Shown: positions 7,799 to 18,344 of the stretch, in pieces | Layout: each line of letters opens with the position of its first letter | Numbering within the stretch: position 1 is the stretch's first letter | Source of the DNA: Flavobacteriales bacterium | GTDB lineage: Bacteria; Bacteroidota; Bacteroidia; Flavobacteriales_D; UBA2798 | NCBI GenBank assembly: GCA_019694795.1 | Contig: JAIBBF010000007.1 | Coordinates: forward strand, 1-64,000 | Reading direction: 5' to 3' | DNA length: 64,000 nt | The notes under the pieces: model-generated | Databases searched by the model: none | Seen by the model: only the letters and a program-made list of their open reading frames with translations | Told to the model about the DNA's origin: nothing | Made by a program: the position numbers and the translations under genes

Positions 7799-10015
7799 TT
7801 ATTCCAGTAATTTTTTTAGTTTCTCCATCGATTCCTGATTTTCCGGAATGTTTTTCAGTGAAGAAATTACTTGTTGTTTTTCTAAGCGGGTAAGATGCCA
7901 GCTCAGGGAAGTTCGTTGTTTTTCGTTCTGAATCATATGGAAATTCACTACGTCGAGCGGACAATCCAACCACGACGAAGCATATTGTAACAGCTGATCA
8001 TTATCGAAATCCTGTGTGTTAAAAATGTTATCGTATAAATTTCCAAGCGGTTTTACGAGGAGTTTCATCACCGAATTTTTTTTGAGAGGCTCATCCACTT
8101 CTTTCTGACGATCTCTAACCTGAATGAAAACGACACCATCTGTATTTGAACTGATCCAGTTTCTGAATACATAAATATAGCGCAACGCCAAACGAATGCC
8201 ATAATTGTCGCGATAACCTGCGTCCATCACCTCAATCGTTGGTTCGGATGGTAAGGTTACCATTGGCATTACATATGGAAATGATGCATTCATTCGAATG
8301 GCAGAACTATACCTTAAATTCCATGCATTTTGATGTTCAAACATTTTGGTAAATTCAATGTATTCCTGTCCCGGAATATTATCGAAATCGATTTCAGGTT
8401 GGCAGTTCGTTAAATAGGAAACCGGCTGGGAAGAAATGATTAATCGTCGTCCATCGTTGATGATAGTCGGACAAAACATCATGGTTGGAATTTCCGAATT
8501 TCGTTCAGGAACGATATAGTCATACAAGCGCTTATCAAAGGCAGAATCGAGGTTAATGTTGAGTTGCTTTTCGAACATATAACCGCGGTCGATGGTGTAG
8601 GAGTAGGGGCCATCACTAAAGTGACGATAACGAATGAAAATGTCGTTGGTAGCTATTGTAAATGCCACCGGATTTAAAATATCCTGAGAAATTTTATCAA
8701 TGTATTTTTTATCGTTTCGGTGAATATCTGCTTCTGTTTTCTCTCTCAAAAACAGTTCACGGTAATAAGCTGCACCAATCATTCCTCCCGACGAACCCGT
8801 AATTAAATGGGTGCGGTCCATCAGTGTTCCGTTTAACGTACTATCTACATTTTGCAATACATTCAGTGTCCATAATGCAGAACGTATTCCTCCTCCGGAT
8901 GTGCAGATCACTACAAATTTTGGTTTAGCCTTATCGCCGGTGAGAAGTTTATTGTTTTTCGCCCGCCATTGGTTAAGCGACTCCAAACCATAATTCATAT
9001 CCTTTTTATGCATCTTTTTGTCCGACTGCATTTCATGGATTGTACTCAAATTATAGGTGGCTTGTTTACCACTGTAATCTAACCCGTAGGCGAAATTTTT
9101 ATACGAGAATAATTCGGTGTGCAGCGATAAATAATTCAATAGAATTAATAGTCCGATCATAAAGGTAAAGGTCCAACCCCGCAACCAGCTGTACACTGCA
9201 CTAATGATCATAATTAACATGGTAAACACCAGTAAAACACTGGCGCCTGCAGGAATCAGGAAGTAGGAATTTTCACCCATCGATCCAAATAACAAAAAGG
9301 AAATAACCATCACGATTTCGAAGATGGAGGCATTGATGTGATTTTGTGCTAAAACCCGTTTTAAAAGTTCCGTATCATAATGCTTACTTTCCCTTGCAAT
9401 TTTAATTCTGAAAGGAGATGCCATGTAAGTCTCCACGTTCCAACCATGTTCGGTATTAAATAATTCATACCATTTAATTTTTTTATGGAGCGTGGTTTGT
9501 ATGCCTTTCGATTTGATTTCTTCCTCCATGGCTTCTTCCGTTTTGCCACTGAGTTTGTAAAAATCTTTATTGGTTTTAAAGAAATAATACATGGAGAAAA
9601 AGAAAAACACAAACAAGCCGGTGAAAAATCCCGACATGTTCCGGATAATATTGCCAACCGGTTCTAATTCTTTATTGTATTGGAAATGGACCGCCTGGTA
9701 AACATATAATAGAATAAAGGCGGCAGGAATAATAAAATTATTAATGCTGAATTTGTAAAATGGTTTCGATACGGTGGCGATGAATGAGAATTTATATCCG
9801 TGCATTACATAGCTGTACATGTTAAAGGCCATAATAAATCCGGCACATGAAAAGCCCATGATAAAATGACTCATAAATCCCACTTCACCTAAGTATTCAG
9901 GATATAAAAACAAATAGGCGAGACCGAATTTAGAACCCAGTGAATGAGTAATAATCCCAAATAAAACTAACCAGAATAATAGGAGAAAATGGTTTCTCTT
10001 AAAATGAAGAAACAT
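7799..10015 (-). CDS. Membrane-anchored patatin-like phospholipase
   Basis: A 738-residue protein from the preferred ATG at 10015, whose product begins MFLHFKRNHFLLLFWLVLF; an upstream ATG at 10087 would add 24 residues before the first membrane segment. The first half contains about seven hydrophobic segments. The second half is a patatin-like hydrolase with the glycine-rich oxyanion loop SGGGIRSALWTL, the nucleophile in GSSGG (near residue 409) and the Asp of the catalytic dyad in VMDAGYRDNYG (near 598). It would hydrolyse acyl esters of membrane lipids, with the catalytic half probably on the cytoplasmic face, though topology was not established. It follows the arginase-family gene and may be cotranscribed with it. 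Confidence 0.88.
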   Translation of the reverse strand: MFLHFKRNHFLLLFWLVLFGIITHSLGSKFGLAYLFLYPEYLGEVGFMSHFIMGFSCAGFIMAFNMYSYVMHGYKFSFIATVSKPFYKFSINNFIIPAAFILLYVYQAVHFQYNKELEPVGNIIRNMSGFFTGLFVFFFFSMYYFFKTNKDFYKLSGKTEEAMEEEIKSKGIQTTLHKKIKWYELFNTEHGWNVETYMASPFRIKIARESKHYDTELLKRVLAQNHINASIFEIVMVISFLLFGSMGENSYFLIPAGASVLLVFTMLIMIISAVYSWLRGWTFTFMIGLLILLNYLSLHTELFSYKNFAYGLDYSGKQATYNLSTIHEMQSDKKMHKKDMNYGLESLNQWRAKNNKLLTGDKAKPKFVVICTSGGGIRSALWTLNVLQNVDSTLNGTLMDRTHLITGSSGGMIGAAYYRELFLREKTEADIHRNDKKYIDKISQDILNPVAFTIATNDIFIRYRHFSDGPYSYTIDRGYMFEKQLNINLDSAFDKRLYDYIVPERNSEIPTMMFCPTIINDGRRLIISSQPVSYLTNCQPEIDFDNIPGQEYIEFTKMFEHQNAWNLRYSSAIRMNASFPYVMPMVTLPSEPTIEVMDAGYRDNYGIRLALRYIYVFRNWISSNTDGVVFIQVRDRQKEVDEPLKKNSVMKLLVKPLGNLYDNIFNTQDFDNDQLLQYASSWLDCPLDVVNFHMIQNEKQRTSLSWHLTRLEKQQVISSLKNIPENQESMEKLKKLLE

Positions 10016-10135
10016 GAGTTGAAGTGGAAAGAAAAAAAAGATCCTTCTAAGTCCAGTGTGTATGTTGATCTTTTCTTCCACTCCCAATCTGAATTATTCC
10101 TGATACGACGCGAGGTCGAAATAGGTTCGGTTAAA

Positions 10136-11137
10136 TTATGGTTTATTGTTAATGACCTTCATCAGGTCGCTCACCATGTAGCTGAGCGTTTTTCCGTGGA
10201 TACCGGCATCCTCTTTTGAATGGCAGGGAGCTCCTTCCGGAAAATGAGCATAGGCCAAATCAACATTTTTCCCAATGTACATGATCATTTTTCTGGCAGT
10301 CTCCACCGAAAATCCACTCTCTGTCATTGCTGAACTTGGAAATCCGGCCACCGAATCCAAATCAAACTCCAGTCCTCGAAATCCATTACCGCCAAAACGA
10401 ATTAATTCCAGTAATCGCTCTTCTAAAACAAATTCCCCTCTCAACCAGGCATCATAAGTGAAATAGGACATGTTCGAATTTTGATCGAGCTGCTGAAGCA
10501 GATACTCAGAGTTATAGCTTTCATGGAGTCCCGCTACAGCGTAGGTAGAAATGAGATGTTCATGCATGGCATAGGAAAAACCGTTCCCACTGTGGCGGCC
10601 TTCCTGTGGACGAATATCCGAATGGGGATCTACATTAATAATTGAAATGGTTTGCTGTTTCGCTTCAAACCAGGATTTAATTATCGGGTAAGCATTGTTA
10701 TGTCCACCCCCAATTACAATGGGCAAATAACCCTTAGCGAAAATCGGTTTTAACACTGAAACGACCTTATGATCCAGCGCCTCAACTTCGGATCTCAATT
10801 GTTCGGTGGATAAATCCGATTTGTTTTTCCATTCCTCACAATCCACTTCACCGGCAATCATGATTTCGCTTCCGCTAAGAAAACGGTTGGACTGAATATT
10901 TAGGAATTTCGATAAAAACACTTCCCACATCTCCTGCGATCCAGCCCGACCTCCATTTGCTCTGGGACCAAAATCTTCGGGAATTCCAATTAGAACAAAT
11001 CGAATTTGATCAGGCCAATTTTCAATGGATGCGTAATCTCCTGAAAAATGAACCTCTTCACCCAACTTTTTCTCTCCTTTACGGATAGATACAAGTTGCA
11101 AACCTTCACTGCGTGATATGGTTTTTAGATTTTTCAC
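10136..11137 (-). CDS. Arginase/agmatinase/formimidoylglutamase-family hydrolase
   Basis: A 333-residue enzyme of the ureohydrolase fold. The binuclear metal ligands can be read in VIGGGHNNAYP (His), INVDPHSDIRP (Asp-x-His-x-Asp) and LEFDLDSVAGFP (Asp-x-Asp). GGGHN instead of GGDH and the sequence after the last motif look more like formimidoylglutamase-type members of Bacteroidota than true arginase. No histidine-utilisation genes are near, so the substrate is open. The start at 11137 gives a 258-base gap to the divergent PKD gene. A near-consensus promoter (TATTTTTA) about 20 bases upstream is weak support for that start. Confidence 0.85.
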   Translation of the reverse strand: MKNLKTISRSEGLQLVSIRKGEKKLGEEVHFSGDYASIENWPDQIRFVLIGIPEDFGPRANGGRAGSQEMWEVFLSKFLNIQSNRFLSGSEIMIAGEVDCEEWKNKSDLSTEQLRSEVEALDHKVVSVLKPIFAKGYLPIVIGGGHNNAYPIIKSWFEAKQQTISIINVDPHSDIRPQEGRHSGNGFSYAMHEHLISTYAVAGLHESYNSEYLLQQLDQNSNMSYFTYDAWLRGEFVLEERLLELIRFGGNGFRGLEFDLDSVAGFPSSAMTESGFSVETARKMIMYIGKNVDLAYAHFPEGAPCHSKEDAGIHGKTLSYMVSDLMKVINNKP

Positions 11138-11395
11138 TTTATTCTTTTTGTAAAAATAGAATTAATAATTTGTTCATAGAATAAAAGTTATTTCACTGTT
11201 ATTCAGTGATGTATGCAGATTAATCGATAAAGTAGTCAATTCTTACATTTTCAAAAATTGGTTGATTCCTTTAGTCGTTTGATAGTCCAAATCTTGCGAT
11301 TGGTCAGATTTTAATTCCCGGTTAATAACTCTTTTGGTTTTCAACTCGTTTCTGTGCTCAGTTTCAATAAATTTGTCGAACCAAAATACGTGTTT
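11138..11395. other. Divergent intergenic region
   Basis: This 258-base AT-rich gap between two divergently read genes must hold both promoters. I found no exact TAnnTTTG, no long inverted repeat and no RNA gene. On the minus strand, TATTTTTA lies about 20 bases before the start at 11137. Confidence 0.4.
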
Positions 11396-14300
11396 ATGGT
11401 TAAAAAATTACTCTTGGTGTTATTCGTGCTTGTTTCCGGCATGAGCTACGCTGTAACAAACAATTCCGGATTCGGATATTTTCAGATAACCTATGCCAGT
11501 GATTGTGCTCCGGTAAACGTCAGCTTTACCAATTTCGGGTATCCTGGTGCTACCAATTACAAATGGTACTTCGGAGATGGTTCGCCGGTGAATACCACGA
11601 TGTCGCCCTCGCATACATTTGCGAATGCTGGTGTCTACACAGTGCAAGTTGAATATTATGGTCCTTCAGGAAATTTTCTGGCGAACGACTATTACTACTT
11701 GTATTTAAACGGTGATCCCAATGGAATTAACACCTACGCCAATCAAGGTTGTGTTGGCGACCGCATGGTGTTTTTTCTAAACTTCGGAGATCCGAACTCA
11801 ATTTACAATGTTTATACCTATACCTACAACTACGGTGATGGTAATGTTGAAACACATCCTTATTCGTCTTCAGAACATACTTACAATAGTCCCGGAACGT
11901 ATAACGTTTCCATTACTGTAAATACGCCTTGCGGAACATTTATTGAAAACACAACCATTACCATTGGAACCAATGTTCCCATGACAACAGGTTGGTTCGA
12001 TATGTGGCCGAATAACATTTGTCCGGGAGATATGGCCTATGTCAATTACGGTGGTTCATCCACTCAATTTATCACCTTTGGTGATGGTACATTTGGAACA
12101 GATCCATACAACCATACCTACAATACTCCGGGTGTTTATCCGGTTACTGCAACACTGACAAATGGTTGTGGTAATTCTCAAACGTTTTACGATACGGTAT
12201 ATGTTTCAAATAATATTCAATTTGATCCATATTCTCCAATCAATTTCTGGCACGACAATGCTGCTTGTCCGGGAATGACGGTCAACTTCCAGGCATCTGC
12301 GCAATATTCTTCAGTGCTTTGGCAGTTCCCTGATGGTACCACTTCAAGCCAATTTGAGCTTGATAAACTTATCAATCAATCATTCGCAAATCATTCAATT
12401 TATTTAACAGTTACCAATGGATGTGGTTTCGACACTACGGTTCAGTCTCAAATCAATATTGTGAGCACCATGCCGGTTACTGACATCGATCTTTTTGCTC
12501 CTCCTACCGTATGTACAGGTGGCGAGTTCTTATTCACAGCTGATGGAAATGACTCACCGCCGGATAATGTAACTTACACTTGGGATTTTGGAGACGGAAC
12601 AACAACCAATGATTATTCAGGTACACACATTTTTGCAAATTCAGGAACCTATACCATTACGCTCACAGCAGTGAATGCATGTGGTTCGGATTCTACGCAA
12701 ACCATGACGGTAACTGCGGGTAACAACGTGGCTCCGGATCCTAATTACACACAGATTATGGTTGCACCGGAAGATGGAGCATGTGTAGGTGATTCGGTAT
12801 TAATTGTGGTTTATCCCGGATTAGAAGGTGATTATTTCTTCGATTTTGGTGATGGTACTAACTCCAATTCCTATAGCTTCCTGAATGTGTTTGGAAGAGA
12901 ATATGCATATACCAAACACCGTTATAATGCATCAGGTACTTATACTGTAACGGTTACTTACACCAACTCATGCGGATTATCGGTTACCAAATCGTTAGAT
13001 TATAATATCGGTTCAAGTATTCCTGCTTCAGCCGAAGTATTGTATGATCCTTCACAAAATGTCTGCTTCGGAGATCCCGTTTCTTTTAGTGCATTTGGAG
13101 GTACTTCTTACGAATGGAATTTCGGTGATAACACAGGAACTTTAGTTACCACCAACACATTTATTCCGGTAGAACATACCTACGCTGTTCCTGGTCCGTA
13201 TAATGTAACTGTTCGCGTTACCAACGCTTGTGGTAATACAGATATAGCAACCGTAAATGTGGTTGTTCCTGATAATAGAATCAATTTAACAACAAGTTCT
13301 GTAGATGCACAATGCGGACAAGAATCCGGAAAAGCTATTGCAGTTATTTCAGGCGGAAATCCTCCGTATAGCGTTACCTGGTCCAATGGCGACACTGGGG
13401 TATTAATTGATAGCCTTGCTTCAGGAATCTATGTGGCTAACGTAACCGATAGCAAAGGTTGTTACAATTTCGCTTTAGCCACAGTGAGTGATGCCCAGGC
13501 TCCTGCTATTGTGGTTAGTAATGTGGTAGATGTAACTTGTTATGGGGCTTCTAATGGCGTTATTGACATTCATGTGATCGGAAGCACTGGTCCATTTACT
13601 TATCAATGGAGCAATGGAGCAAATTCAGAAGATATTTCAAACCTGGCTGCTGGCCCATATGAAATCACCGTTACCGATGCCTATGGATGTAAAGCAGTAG
13701 AATCCATTGAAGTTGGTAGTCCTGGTGAAGTAACCGTTAGCTTTATTACTCAATCTGCAGATTGCGGTGCTAATAACGGAATGATTCAGGCAGTAGCCAA
13801 TGGAAATTCAGGTCCATTTACCTATGTATGGTCTACCGGAACACTGGATGATGAATTATTCAATCTCGGAGCAGGAATCTACACTGTAAATGTAATCGAT
13901 CAAAATGGCTGCCTGGTAACCGAAAGTGTTGCACTGAGTGAAGTTGACACAACAGCGGGACAATCATTTGGAGGTCCGGCCATTTTAACCAGTTCTATTT
14001 CAGATTTGGATTGTAATGGACCAGGTTCTACGATCGATATTGAAATCGTACAATCTTCAGGAAATCTATCCTACAATTGGAGTACTGGTGCAACCACTCA
14101 GGATGTCACAGTAAGTTCTGTTGGAGATTATAGTGTGATGGTAACAGACAATACCACCGGTTGTAAAGCTTATGAGTTATTTACAATTTCTCATGCAGCT
14201 CCAAACGGACAAGAAATCTGTATGGTTACTGTCGATTCCATGTACTCGTTCAATAAAGTGGTTTGGGAAAAAGAAATTACAACTCAGATTTCTCATTATA

Positions 14301-15055
14301 ACGTATACCGTGAGTCATCTCAAAACGGACTTTACTATCTTATCGGAACAGTACCTTACGACAGTTTGAGTTTATATAACGACTACGTTGCTAATCCTAT
14401 GATCACTGCCTGGAGATATAAAGTTGCAGCAGTTGACTATTGTGGTGAAGAATCATCATGGAGTGCGCTTCATAAGACTATCCACGTTAACCAAAACTTA
14501 GGATTAGGAGGAGTTGTCAACCTGATTTGGGATCATTACAAAGGATTCGATTACACAACTTATACCATTATTCGTTATACCGACGCTAATGGCTGGCAAA
14601 CGATAGGTTCGGTTTCTTCTGCAAATACATCATTTACTGATCCAACCCCACCTTCAGATCCAAGTTTATTCTATGTAATTGAAACCAATCCTACAGTAGG
14701 CTGTGTTTCTACACGTGCAATCAATAACAACAGTACCCGGTCTAACCGCACACAAAACTCAGTAATGTCGCCCGCTGCTTCAGTAGGCGAAATATTGGGA
14801 AGCATCGAAGGAATGGCCATTTTCCCTAATCCAAATGATGGTCAATTTACCCTTCAGGCTGATTTTGTATCTGCGGATCAGGCAACTATCGAACTGTATT
14901 CCATGGATGGAAGAGTTATCTCAGCATGGCAAATCAATGCCGGACAAGGAAGATATTCCAGATCCATCGATATGAGTTCAGAGCCTGCAGGTATCTATTT
15001 TGTTCGCATCAGTAACGGAACATCCTCCTTTGTTAAAAAGGTAATCATCCGTTAA
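11396..15055 (+). CDS. Secreted PKD/SprB-repeat protein with T9SS sorting domain
   Basis: A 1,219-residue exported protein. The ATG at 11396 gives a typical signal peptide (VKKLLLVLFVLVSGMSYA); an in-frame GTG at 11354 is less likely. About seven PKD-like domains span residues 25-620, each with a version of W-x-FGDG followed by H-x-[FY]-x(3-4)-G-x-Y-x-V. About four SprB-like repeats follow (WSNGDTG or WSTG, ending in VTDxxGC), then a fibronectin-III-like segment. The C-terminus MAIFPNPNDGQFTLQ through FVKKVIIR is a type A T9SS sorting domain. It is probably displayed on the surface through T9SS as an adhesin or matrix protein. A strong terminator follows. Confidence 0.93.
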   Translation: MVKKLLLVLFVLVSGMSYAVTNNSGFGYFQITYASDCAPVNVSFTNFGYPGATNYKWYFGDGSPVNTTMSPSHTFANAGVYTVQVEYYGPSGNFLANDYYYLYLNGDPNGINTYANQGCVGDRMVFFLNFGDPNSIYNVYTYTYNYGDGNVETHPYSSSEHTYNSPGTYNVSITVNTPCGTFIENTTITIGTNVPMTTGWFDMWPNNICPGDMAYVNYGGSSTQFITFGDGTFGTDPYNHTYNTPGVYPVTATLTNGCGNSQTFYDTVYVSNNIQFDPYSPINFWHDNAACPGMTVNFQASAQYSSVLWQFPDGTTSSQFELDKLINQSFANHSIYLTVTNGCGFDTTVQSQINIVSTMPVTDIDLFAPPTVCTGGEFLFTADGNDSPPDNVTYTWDFGDGTTTNDYSGTHIFANSGTYTITLTAVNACGSDSTQTMTVTAGNNVAPDPNYTQIMVAPEDGACVGDSVLIVVYPGLEGDYFFDFGDGTNSNSYSFLNVFGREYAYTKHRYNASGTYTVTVTYTNSCGLSVTKSLDYNIGSSIPASAEVLYDPSQNVCFGDPVSFSAFGGTSYEWNFGDNTGTLVTTNTFIPVEHTYAVPGPYNVTVRVTNACGNTDIATVNVVVPDNRINLTTSSVDAQCGQESGKAIAVISGGNPPYSVTWSNGDTGVLIDSLASGIYVANVTDSKGCYNFALATVSDAQAPAIVVSNVVDVTCYGASNGVIDIHVIGSTGPFTYQWSNGANSEDISNLAAGPYEITVTDAYGCKAVESIEVGSPGEVTVSFITQSADCGANNGMIQAVANGNSGPFTYVWSTGTLDDELFNLGAGIYTVNVIDQNGCLVTESVALSEVDTTAGQSFGGPAILTSSISDLDCNGPGSTIDIEIVQSSGNLSYNWSTGATTQDVTVSSVGDYSVMVTDNTTGCKAYELFTISHAAPNGQEICMVTVDSMYSFNKVVWEKEITTQISHYNVYRESSQNGLYYLIGTVPYDSLSLYNDYVANPMITAWRYKVAAVDYCGEESSWSALHKTIHVNQNLGLGGVVNLIWDHYKGFDYTTYTIIRYTDANGWQTIGSVSSANTSFTDPTPPSDPSLFYVIETNPTVGCVSTRAINNNSTRSNRTQNSVMSPAASVGEILGSIEGMAIFPNPNDGQFTLQADFVSADQATIELYSMDGRVISAWQINAGQGRYSRSIDMSSEPAGIYFVRISNGTSSFVKKVIIR

Positions 15056-15079
15056 TACAGGATAAATTTTCTAAACAGA

Positions 15080-15110
15080 CCCCCGGAATTGCTCCGGGGG
15101 TTTGTTATTT
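15080..15110 (+). terminator. Rho-independent terminator after the PKD gene
   Basis: An 8-base stem (CCCCCGGA, 15080-15087, with TCCGGGGG, 15093-15100) and a 5-base loop are followed by TTTGTTATTTT. The stem is GC-rich and clear. Confidence 0.9.
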
Positions 15111-15151
15111 TAGGAAAAAACGGCCATTTTTACGCTTCCTAATAATATTGA

Positions 15152-18100
15152 TTGCGACTGATTTTCAGATATAGTTCCATTTTTATTCTTTTCATGTTTG
15201 CGCAAAACGCGTGGGCATGGGGCGATGAAAAAGGCGGATTGAACATAAGGAACTATTCTCCCCAAGAATATGGCGCACACGCTCAAAATCTTTGTATTAC
15301 TCAGGACAAACGCGGAATCATGTACTTCGGTAATAATTCAGGCGTGTTACAATACGACGGTAATTACTGGACTTTAATTGATATTTCCGCAGGTAAAAGT
15401 GTTACCCAATTAGCCGTTGATTCTTCGGGTGTGGTTTATGTTGGAGCAGATGAAGATTTAGGATATTTATTACCGAATGCTAATGGAAAATTGGTGTTTC
15501 ATTCACTGTTATCCAAATTGCCGAAAGAGGTAGAAACACTGGAGCGCTTTGTTGGTGTTTTCCCATCTGATTCTGGTGTTTATTTTATCACCAGAAAATA
15601 CGTTTTATTTTATAACAAGAAATCCTTTTCGGTTATTGAACCCGAAGCACAAATTCATAATTCCTTTTTAGTCGGAGATCAAATTTTTCTGACGTTAAAA
15701 ATAATTGGAATTCATTATTTGAAACAAGGAAAACTGGTAGCTCTTCCAGGGACAGAGGCCTTGCAAAACACCAATATTTACGATATTTCCATGTTCCGCG
15801 GGAATATGGTAATTACCACTTCCGACGATGGAATTTATGTTTACAGAGGCAATCATTTACAATTGGTGAATAAGGAAATTGTAAATGTGTATAATGCCAT
15901 CAATGTATTTAACACCTATTACGCTGTTGGTTTATATGGCGATGGATTAGTTGTCCTGAATAAAAATTTCGAAAAGGAATTTTTCTTTGGATTAAACAAT
16001 GGACTGCAAGACGGAACGATTTCCGATATTTTTGTGGACCGTGAAAATAATTTATGGTTAGCGCTTGTTCGAGGTATTGCTAAAATTGAACTGATTTCTC
16101 CTATATCCTTGCACAACTTTAATACAGGATTAAATGGAACGGTAGAAGACGTAATTCGACACAAGGGAAAAATTTATGCATCCACCTTGAATGGTGTTTT
16201 TTACATGGATCCAGCAGCAGAGGGGGAAAAGAAATTTAAACAAGTTCAGAATTTATCCATCGATTGCTATGGCATGTGCAATTTCATTCTGGAAGGCGAC
16301 ACTGTTCTGTTGATTTCGGGTGTAGATGGAGTTTACGAAATGTTACCCGGAAATATTCCTCACAAAGTGATGGAAGGAGCACCTTGGAATGTGCAACAAT
16401 CCATATCCTATAAAAACCGCGTAATCGTAGCAGAGTATGGTGGATTATCATCGTTTGTGCGCAAAGAAGGAAAGTGGGTTACCGAAGGAATGGTGGAAGG
16501 CATTGAAGGTGATATTTTCAATTTCGTTGAAAAGAAAAACGGCGAACTCTGGTTAGGGACTTCAGACATCGGCGTTGTTAAAACCGATACCCGCGTATTT
16601 ACCGATAAAAACACAAAAATCATATTTTACGATTCCACTTCAGGCATTCCTTCCGGGCTGGTTTATTTAACGCTGGATCCAAACGATAATGTGGTTTTTG
16701 GTACCGACAATGGCATTTTTCAGTTTAATGAAAAGCAAAAAAAATTCTATAAGGATAAAAAATACGATATAAAATCACCTACCGGAAAAACAGGAATTCA
16801 CCGGGTGAACTTTGATAAAAAAGGTCATTTATGGACCTCTGTTTTCTATTCAGGAAACAGTTACGATGTTATGTTTTATAAAAATAATAACTGGTACAAA
16901 ACACCATTTTTAAGATACAACGGCGAGATTGTTCATGCCATGTATCATGAATCGGATGGAACAACGTGGATTGGATCAGCTTCCGGCTTGTTGCGTTTCG
17001 ACCAGAATTTCCAGAAAGAATATGAATCGCTTTTCGATGTTTCGATTCGTGAGGTAAGAGGAGGAAATAAACTGATTTTTGAAGGAGCATTTTTTAATTC
17101 CGATTCACTTCCTGTTTCTGACCAACCGGATTGGTTTGTACCTGAATTAGCGTATACCAACAACAATTTAGAGATTAAATTTTCGGCACTCTCGTTTTTC
17201 GATGAGAAAGCTACTTTGTTTTCATTTATACTCGAAGGGCAGGACAATGAATGGAGTCGCTGGTCTTCATCTTCATCAGCTACCTTTACCAACATCCACG
17301 AAGGAGAATATATCTTTCGGGTGAAAGCCAGAAATGTATATGGTGTTGAATCGGAAGAAGCAACCTTCCGTTTTATCATTTTGCCTCCATGGTACCGAAC
17401 CATTTGGGCTTATATCGCTTATATTATTTTCTTCATCGCTTTTGTTTGGGGAGCAATTTCTGTTTCAACCAGAAGTCTGAAACGTATTATCCAGGAGCGT
17501 ACGGCAGAGATAGTACACCAAAAAGAAGAGATTGAAAAACAAAAGGAAATTGTAGAGGAAAAGAACAAGGATATTCTCGATAGTATTAAATACGCGAAAC
17601 GCATTCAGGATGCTATTCTTCCGGAAGAGGAAACCATGAAAGATGTAATGGGCAAGGACCTCTTTGTTCTATTCCGTCCTAAGGATATCGTTTCGGGTGA
17701 TTTTTACTGGATGAAAGTGAAGGGGCCGAAAGTCCTTTTTGCAGCCGTAGATTGCACTGGTCATGGTGTACCCGGAGCATTCGTATCCATTGTAGGGAAT
17801 AATGGCTTAAATCGGGCCGTAAATGAGTTTGGATTGGTGAAACCTGCCATGGTGTTGGATAACCTGGCTGTTAATGTTGAGGAGAGTTTCCGTCAGCAGG
17901 GTCATTCCGAGGTACGCGATGGAATGGACATATCGCTTTGCAGTTTAGAAATGTTGGGCTTTAATCAGGCAAAACTGGAGTGGAGTGGAGCTAACAATCC
18001 GATTTGGATTATTAAGGGCGAAAATCCGACAGAAGTGCTGGAGGTTAAGGCCGATAAACAACCGATTGGAAAATTTGAAAACAGAAAACCATTTACCAAT

Positions 18101-18337
18101 CACGAATTTGATCTGGTGAAAGGCGATACCATTTATATTTTCACAGATGGATTTGCGGATCAGTTTGGTGGACCACAAGGCAAAAAATTCAAATATTCTC
18201 AGCTGAAAGAACTCTTATTGTCACTTCAGAATTTATCCATGGCCAATCAACGCCAAATCATCAGCGATAAATTCGATGAATGGAAAAACGAATTGGAGCA
18301 AATTGATGATGTCTGCATCATCGGTGTACGCATCTAA
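15152..18337 (+). CDS. Propeller/Y_Y_Y sensor with SpoIIE-type serine phosphatase output
   Basis: A 1,061-residue membrane protein. The start is TTG at 15152, directly after an in-frame TGA; it is the only start that keeps the signal peptide (LIFRYSSIFILFMFAQNAWA). Residues about 30-650 form a two-component-regulator-type beta propeller (for example NLWLALVRGIAKIE and TTWIGSASGLLRFD), then a Y_Y_Y domain to about 745, one membrane segment near 752-772, a coiled coil, and a SpoIIE/PP2C domain from about 809. Its metal-binding motifs are GDFYWM, AAVDCTGHGVPGAFVS, DGMDIS and FTDGFADQFGG. A periplasmic signal probably controls dephosphorylation of a cytoplasmic partner, perhaps an anti-sigma-factor antagonist; no partner gene is adjacent. 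Confidence 0.92.
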   Translation: MRLIFRYSSIFILFMFAQNAWAWGDEKGGLNIRNYSPQEYGAHAQNLCITQDKRGIMYFGNNSGVLQYDGNYWTLIDISAGKSVTQLAVDSSGVVYVGADEDLGYLLPNANGKLVFHSLLSKLPKEVETLERFVGVFPSDSGVYFITRKYVLFYNKKSFSVIEPEAQIHNSFLVGDQIFLTLKIIGIHYLKQGKLVALPGTEALQNTNIYDISMFRGNMVITTSDDGIYVYRGNHLQLVNKEIVNVYNAINVFNTYYAVGLYGDGLVVLNKNFEKEFFFGLNNGLQDGTISDIFVDRENNLWLALVRGIAKIELISPISLHNFNTGLNGTVEDVIRHKGKIYASTLNGVFYMDPAAEGEKKFKQVQNLSIDCYGMCNFILEGDTVLLISGVDGVYEMLPGNIPHKVMEGAPWNVQQSISYKNRVIVAEYGGLSSFVRKEGKWVTEGMVEGIEGDIFNFVEKKNGELWLGTSDIGVVKTDTRVFTDKNTKIIFYDSTSGIPSGLVYLTLDPNDNVVFGTDNGIFQFNEKQKKFYKDKKYDIKSPTGKTGIHRVNFDKKGHLWTSVFYSGNSYDVMFYKNNNWYKTPFLRYNGEIVHAMYHESDGTTWIGSASGLLRFDQNFQKEYESLFDVSIREVRGGNKLIFEGAFFNSDSLPVSDQPDWFVPELAYTNNNLEIKFSALSFFDEKATLFSFILEGQDNEWSRWSSSSSATFTNIHEGEYIFRVKARNVYGVESEEATFRFIILPPWYRTIWAYIAYIIFFIAFVWGAISVSTRSLKRIIQERTAEIVHQKEEIEKQKEIVEEKNKDILDSIKYAKRIQDAILPEEETMKDVMGKDLFVLFRPKDIVSGDFYWMKVKGPKVLFAAVDCTGHGVPGAFVSIVGNNGLNRAVNEFGLVKPAMVLDNLAVNVEESFRQQGHSEVRDGMDISLCSLEMLGFNQAKLEWSGANNPIWIIKGENPTEVLEVKADKQPIGKFENRKPFTNHEFDLVKGDTIYIFTDGFADQFGGPQGKKFKYSQLKELLLSLQNLSMANQRQIISDKFDEWKNELEQIDDVCIIGVRI

Positions 18338-18344
18338 GCAAAAA

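Noticed and set aside
11396-15055. Assembly repeat or transposon
   Set aside because: The repeats are diverged protein domains (PKD, SprB-like) in one open frame with a signal peptide and a T9SS end.
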